Assembly: GCA_038373865.1 (NCBI GenBank)
Contig: JAXGGA010000494.1
Span: 1-64,000 of the forward strand
Source of the DNA: Uloborus plumipes
Lineage: Eukaryota; Arthropoda; Arachnida; Araneae; Uloboridae
Length of the DNA: 64,000 nt
Direction: 5' to 3'
Shown here: positions 59,468 through 64,000 of the stretch, piece by piece
Numbering within the stretch: the stretch's first letter is position 1
Layout: each line of letters begins with the position of its first letter
Program-made: the position numbers and the translations under genes
Notes under the pieces: model-generated
The model's input: only the letters and a program-made list of their open reading frames with translations
Told to the model about the DNA's origin: nothing
Database searches by the model: none

Positions 59468-61355
59468 CGACTTTACGACAGAATAACGACGAAAATCGGC
59501 CAGTAATACTACTACGATAAGTACAGATCGTGTCATCTATTGCTCTGTTTTTTCATTCAACCGTTATTGTTGAGTAAAGGGTACAAAGTAAAGGGATGAT
59601 GGATTATCTGACCAACATAAAATTATCGATTTTTGATAATAAACAATGGTTCGATAAACGATATCAGCTTGACGGAGACGACATAATCGTTATCGAATTG
59701 GTAGGTGGAAAGGAACATCGCATATATTAATGCGTTTTGCGTGCGCCAATATTGGTTAGTGACAAGCGCATACGATTTATCGCTGTCGTATCTGCAACTG
59801 GGAAAGCATAGTTAGACTGTACCCGTGTATCGCATCCAAAGGAGCGTTCCTTGAAGTAGACTAGAATAGTTTTGTGAAGAATTTCCTTTTCGAGAAAAAG
59901 TTAGTTGACTCCCCCGGCTCCCGTCGTACTAATATCTGAAACAAGCTTTAACTAATAATTATTACGGTAAAGTGCTCATAACCAGTTTTGCATTTTTTTT
60001 TTTTTTTTTTGTTAATAAACCAAAGATTCTTATAAATACTCAAACTGATTTCAAATTTACTAATCGAATGCTTATTTATATCTCAAGGTACATTCTCTTC
60101 AGTACATTTACCCAAATAAAAGGATTTTAAAAATATCTTTCGTAAAATCAAGTATGTATGCTTAGTTTGTACAATGTTGATTCAGTTTAGGAGCTTTTCT
60201 TTTAATCTGTCGATAAAACTAAAACAAGTTATGACATAATTCTTTATAACTAACAAAGAAAAACCGACTCAGAAAACTCAAAATTAAAGTCTGATATTTT
60301 GCGTTTTTCTCTACTGCATTTGCATAATTTAAACTTTAAATGCAGTAGCATTGAAAGTAAAGTAACCAAAGTCAATTTACTGCTAGAAAATATGTGGTTC
60401 CAAATTTTGTTCCGAGAGAAAATTTTTCAAACCTGTGGAATATCTATCATATCATTTTCATTAAGCTTACGCTAGAAGACTTCCTCATTTATTTTTACTT
60501 TATACAAACGCTGAAAACTGTTTTCCATTACGTCTGAAACTTCTTGAAAAAAACTGAAGCCTAGAAGAATGTTGATCAATGAGTTTTTTGAAAAGCTGGA
60601 GCATCAGAGGTAGTTTGAAATAATAAGCAACTAGTGGTGGGCTTTACGTAGCTAAGATTAATATGATTCAAAGAAAGGAGACGTCTTAAACAGATGCTGG
60701 CTTACCCAACAACTAATCATAAGGAACAAAATGACGTTTAAACTTTTGTATGAATAATGATAATGAAAAAACCTTCTCACGAAAAATATTGCCTTTCTGT
60801 TGTGTGTATACTGTTTAAAAATTGAAAGTAATGGAGTTTTCATTTATGTATTTATGAAACTTTATTTTTATTTCACTTATTTTTTTACAAATGTACATTA
60901 TTTATAAACTTTTCCTCGGTTAAAAGCTCCTACTATTCATTGAAAAGCAGATTTTATTTTTCAAAGGAATTCCATGTTTTTTGACAGTAACATACGTTTG
61001 ATTTTATTAAGAATAATAACAAATGTATACTTTTGAGACTTCTTGAAAGACGGTGAGCATTTTCATAAAATAAGAAATATTTAAAAAAAACATTTATATT
61101 TTTATGTCGTAGATTATTATTAAATGTATCTTCATTTGACATAAACGTGTTTCTTCAGAGAGAATAAAACAGATTTCCATATTTAATGTAAAGTAATCAA
61201 CTACAGTGGAAAAGGTTAATACTTACCGTAAGTAGCATAAGAGTCGTGAGTTGCTTTTGAATTTTAAGTATTATATTCGAAAATGCATGTTTATAATTTT
61301 AAGTAGCATTATTTTTTGGATAAAAAAGTACTGTAATACATTTGTATTCTAGAAG
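59468..61355. other. AT-rich non-coding stretch
   Basis: T-run at about 59992-60010. No coding motif recognised in the reverse frames 60658-60843 and 60954-61142. Confidence 0.4.
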
Positions 61356-61373
61356 AGGTAAACTTAAGGCTTC

Positions 61374-61598
61374 ACTTCACTTCACTCCTCGAGGGGCCAC
61401 AGTACCTGTCATTGTTGTGACTTAACCTGATACGACACCCTCGAGGCTTTTTATTGGACAATTAAAACAATTACAACGTCCAATTTTCACAAAAAAATAA
61501 GACAATTACAACATATAGTGACAAAAAAACATAAGATAATTGAAAAATATAGCTATACAAAGTTTCGAAAGAAAATACTGTCAGCAAGATTAGACATT
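61374..61598 (-). mobile_element. Short retro-insertion with perfect 18 bp target duplication
   Basis: A 225 bp segment flanked by AGGTAAACTTAAGGCTTC at 61356-61373 and 61599-61616. Long, perfect target duplications are typical of target-primed reverse transcription. Read on the reverse strand it has AATAAAAAGCCTCGAGG, then CCCCTCGAGGAGTGAAGTG, ending in three GAAGT repeats as a tail; CCTCGAG/CTCGAGG can form a hairpin. It is too short to encode protein: a severely 5'-truncated LINE or a SINE. Confidence 0.85.
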
Positions 61599-61689
61599 AG
61601 GTAAACTTAAGGCTTCCGTCCAACTAAAATTCCAGTTTGTGTAACTACTCTCAAGTGGTATCTTTTTGAAAAAATCCAAATGCAGAGGC

Positions 61690-62360
61690 ATTTTTTGAAT
61701 TAGAGGTATCGATATCAATAAGGCAGAGAACGTCTGTGTGCTCGTGTGTATGTATGTTTCTTAAACAAACCTGTCGGGTATTGCCCAAAATGGGAATTAC
61801 ATGCAGTAAAATTTGCTAGTGGAAAAAGCAGAAACAAGAGAGAAGATAGAAAATCCGCTTAAAAGCCTTAAACTAAATCAAATAGAAGTATTTTATTTGT
61901 TGAAGAACAGATACTGGCAACAGATAAAATATCTTAATCGTTGAAATTTTATCCTTGTCGGCCAACAATGAAATCTTTTACCAATCACGTGAATAATAGC
62001 TTACTTGTATTAAAAATCTGCTAAAAAAATTATAATTCGAGCTCTGTATGACATGAAAGTTTCAAACAAGTTTCATCCATAGGAAAAAAGTTTCTTTTTT
62101 CTTTTGGTACTATTTTTTAAATGTTCAAGTATGTTTTCAATGTCGGAAAAATCTTTTGAGGTTTAGATTTAATATCTTCATTGATTGATGTTATACGAAG
62201 ACGAGACCTAGCTGCGAGCACTCAAACAATTCTCCATTCGAACATTTATTTTTTCTTTTTTTTGGAAAATTGGTCAATCCGTTTGGGCTCTACAGAGCCA
62301 CAGACAGATACATAGACACGTCACAAGCTTATAACGCACTCTTTATTGCATCAGATATTA
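61690..62360 (+). mobile_element. RTE-like retrotransposon tail, second copy
   Basis: Collinear with the split copy at 28530-30765: GGCAACAGATAAAATATC, then CCTTGTCGGCCAACAATGA, then the ATTATAATTCGAGCTCTGTA site where family X sits in the other copy, then GACACGTCACAAGCTTATAAC near the 3' end. No coding sequence. It serves as an uninterrupted reference for the split copy. Confidence 0.62.
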
Positions 62361-62639
62361 AAAATGAAAATTTGACAGTCAAAAACACAGTGTTTAATTC
62401 TTCTGAAAGAAGCTTAAAAAGTTGAGTAAAATAGTGTTTAAATTTTGATTTTGAAAAAAAAATGGACATACTACACTTAATTTCCTTGGGTAGAGGAATA
62501 TTTATCAGCAATGGGAACTTGTTATAACAAGACCTTTATGTCAGTTACAAACTGTAAGCCATTTTGTTTTCAGATAATTAGCTGTAAAAGGAAACTTTGC
62601 TCTAATAGATTGCTCTTATTACTATAGTGGCAGCGATAG

Positions 62640-63600
62640 TGGATCTCCTCCATCAAACGCAATTATCTCTAACAAGATTTGCGAGAAAATGACGCACGGA
62701 AATATCAGTATTTTAAGATTTCTCACTCGCGATGGATAACTTATGCTAATGATATGCCAATTATTACATTCACGCTTACCTGACTTTGGTAACACTGTTA
62801 CTGCTTTACTTTCATCTTAATCTTTTGCAAGAAAGTTTGAAAAAATAAAGCTGGATTGTCCATATTAATTCATAACTTCTGACACTCTAGTCCAAAAAAA
62901 TCGGAAAATCAAAACGACATTATCATACAATGAAGTCTTTAATTTTACAAGAATAAGACAGTTGCTCGTGGTAAGCCGAATCTTACATTCACGCTTACCT
63001 GACTTTGGTATTGGCGGCTAGTGCTTTTCTTTAATTCTCTTCTTTATCTTTTTAATACACTTTTATTCGTTTTACTTGTGGGTTTGTATGTAACTCTGAA
63101 TAAAAGATAAAATTCACGTTCTTTACAAGTATAAAAGTAATATGTTTAATACCATTATTAGTACCAAAGTCCAAACTATATTATGTAAAATATATTACTT
63201 ATATTACATGTTGATGTATTTATTATAAGTGCATCTAAAAGCGCATTTTTAGTTCCTTTAAACTAATTTAAAGATTATTCAAGAATTCCTTAAAATTGAA
63301 CCAGGATTGTCAAAATTAGCTCGTAACTACTGGCACTCTAGTCGAGAAGAATTATAAAATCAAAACAAAACTAGTCATACTATGTAATCATGAATTTTAC
63401 AAGAACAAAACAACTGTTTATGTTATGCCCCATAACATTCACTTCTACCTGGCTTTGGTATTACTGTTGGAGCTTAACTTCTTTTTCCTGTTACTTTTTC
63501 AAGAATCCTTTAAAAATAAGGAATGATTGCAAAAAATAATTTGTATCTGATGACTTTTTAGTCCAGAATAATTAGGGGGTCAAAATGAAATTAATTGCAG
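62640..63600 (+). repeat. Diverged ~222 bp tandem array
   Basis: Units marked by ACATTCACGCTTACCTGACTTTGGTA near 62764 and 62988 and a diverged copy near 63430, with spacing 224 and 442 (two units). A second landmark, CTTCTGACACTCTAGTCC, recurs near 62870, 63325 and 63545. One unit (about 63060-63290) is unrecognisable or replaced. Confidence 0.75.
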
Positions 63601-63954
63601 AAAATGTACGCATGAAAAAAGAGAATGTTAAATAACTGTCACTTTAACGGAAATATAAAGACAATAACGAATGCAATATTACCGTTATGCGTTGAGCTAA
63701 ACCTACAGTTGCATGATTTTTTTTTCTATTGGTGAACTTTGTACTCAATGAATTTTATAGGATCCCCATTATAACAGACGCAGAACCGCGTTCTTTAAAA
63801 CATTCTGACATGGATAATTTTGTTCCTTAAAAATCGCTCTTCTTTTGAAACCACTAGGTATTAGGAATTTGAAAGTTCAGGCTCAAGATGCACCACGGTG
63901 ATTGGTCACGGACCTAATCAGAGGAACTTTTGGAGGAAAAAGTTGCATGGTTAA

Positions 63955-64000
63955 CCCATTAATGCCTAGCGTCCCTTTTTAGGGACGGTCCGAAAAGTGT
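63955..64000 (+). mobile_element. Start of a second piggyBac-like element, cut by window end
   Basis: Directly after TTAA (63951-63954) comes CCCATTAATGCCTAGCGTCC, then the hairpin GTCCCTTTTTAGGGAC. This is nearly identical to the reverse complement of the right end of the element at 5599-7446. Only the first 46 bp lie in the window. Confidence 0.8.

Overview
This window looks like intergenic DNA from a large, AT-rich arthropod genome, most likely a chelicerate and plausibly a spider. The basis is eukaryotic: long non-coding stretches, microsatellites, Helitrons, Tc1-like, pogo/Tigger-like, piggyBac-like and hAT-like elements, and two non-LTR retrotransposon tails whose protein ends resemble those I associate with spider genomes. 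I found no host protein-coding gene, rRNA, tRNA or CRISPR array. Every recognisable coding signal is a decayed piece of a mobile element, and almost all open frames are chance frames or mirror images of inverted repeats.

Layout, left to right. 0.5-2.2 kb: two dead Tc1-like transposase copies, divergently arranged. 3.06, 8.92, 15.92 and 28.75 kb: four copies of one ~559 bp Tigger-like MITE (here 'family X'). 5.6-7.6 kb: a piggyBac-like element with an internal fold-back, sharing its TTAA with a second small TTAA element; another copy of the first begins at the right window edge. 10.7-12.5 kb: a pogo/Tigger-like element that keeps an open C-terminal transposase segment. 22.5-25.4 kb: a Helitron-like element, a TA-flanked element and a small hAT-like MITE. 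26.3-36.3 kb: a stratified nest of composite Helitrons, an 8-bp-TSD element, an RTE-like tail split by two insertions, and a 3.4 kb TA-flanked element. 39.2-40.2 kb: a complete Helitron with two tandem arrays. 41.0-41.9 kb: a TTAA MITE and a non-LTR retrotransposon tail.

44.9-49.4 kb is the most unusual locus: a 4.5 kb element with ~155 bp terminal inverted repeats, a TTAG target duplication, tandem arrays inside both ends, and a reverse-strand pseudogene of a protein with features reminiscent of FEN1/XPG nucleases plus a cysteine-rich tail. A Helitron sits inside one array unit, and a neighbouring unit shows the empty site. 49.8-52.4 kb: a pogo-like MITE and a second non-LTR tail. 53.2-57.3 kb: a 654 bp fold-back and a 3.1 kb near-palindrome with hAT-like termini at its centre. 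58.6-64.0 kb: a probable SINE, a MITE, a short retro-insertion with an 18 bp target duplication, an RTE-like tail and a ~222 bp tandem array.

A theme runs through the window. Many of the terminal-inverted-repeat families carry extra copies of their own terminal motif, 10-16 bp long, as arrays just inside the ends. These look like multiplied transposase-binding sites. Nesting gives a relative insertion order at several places. All family names rest on motifs read by eye; no database search was possible.
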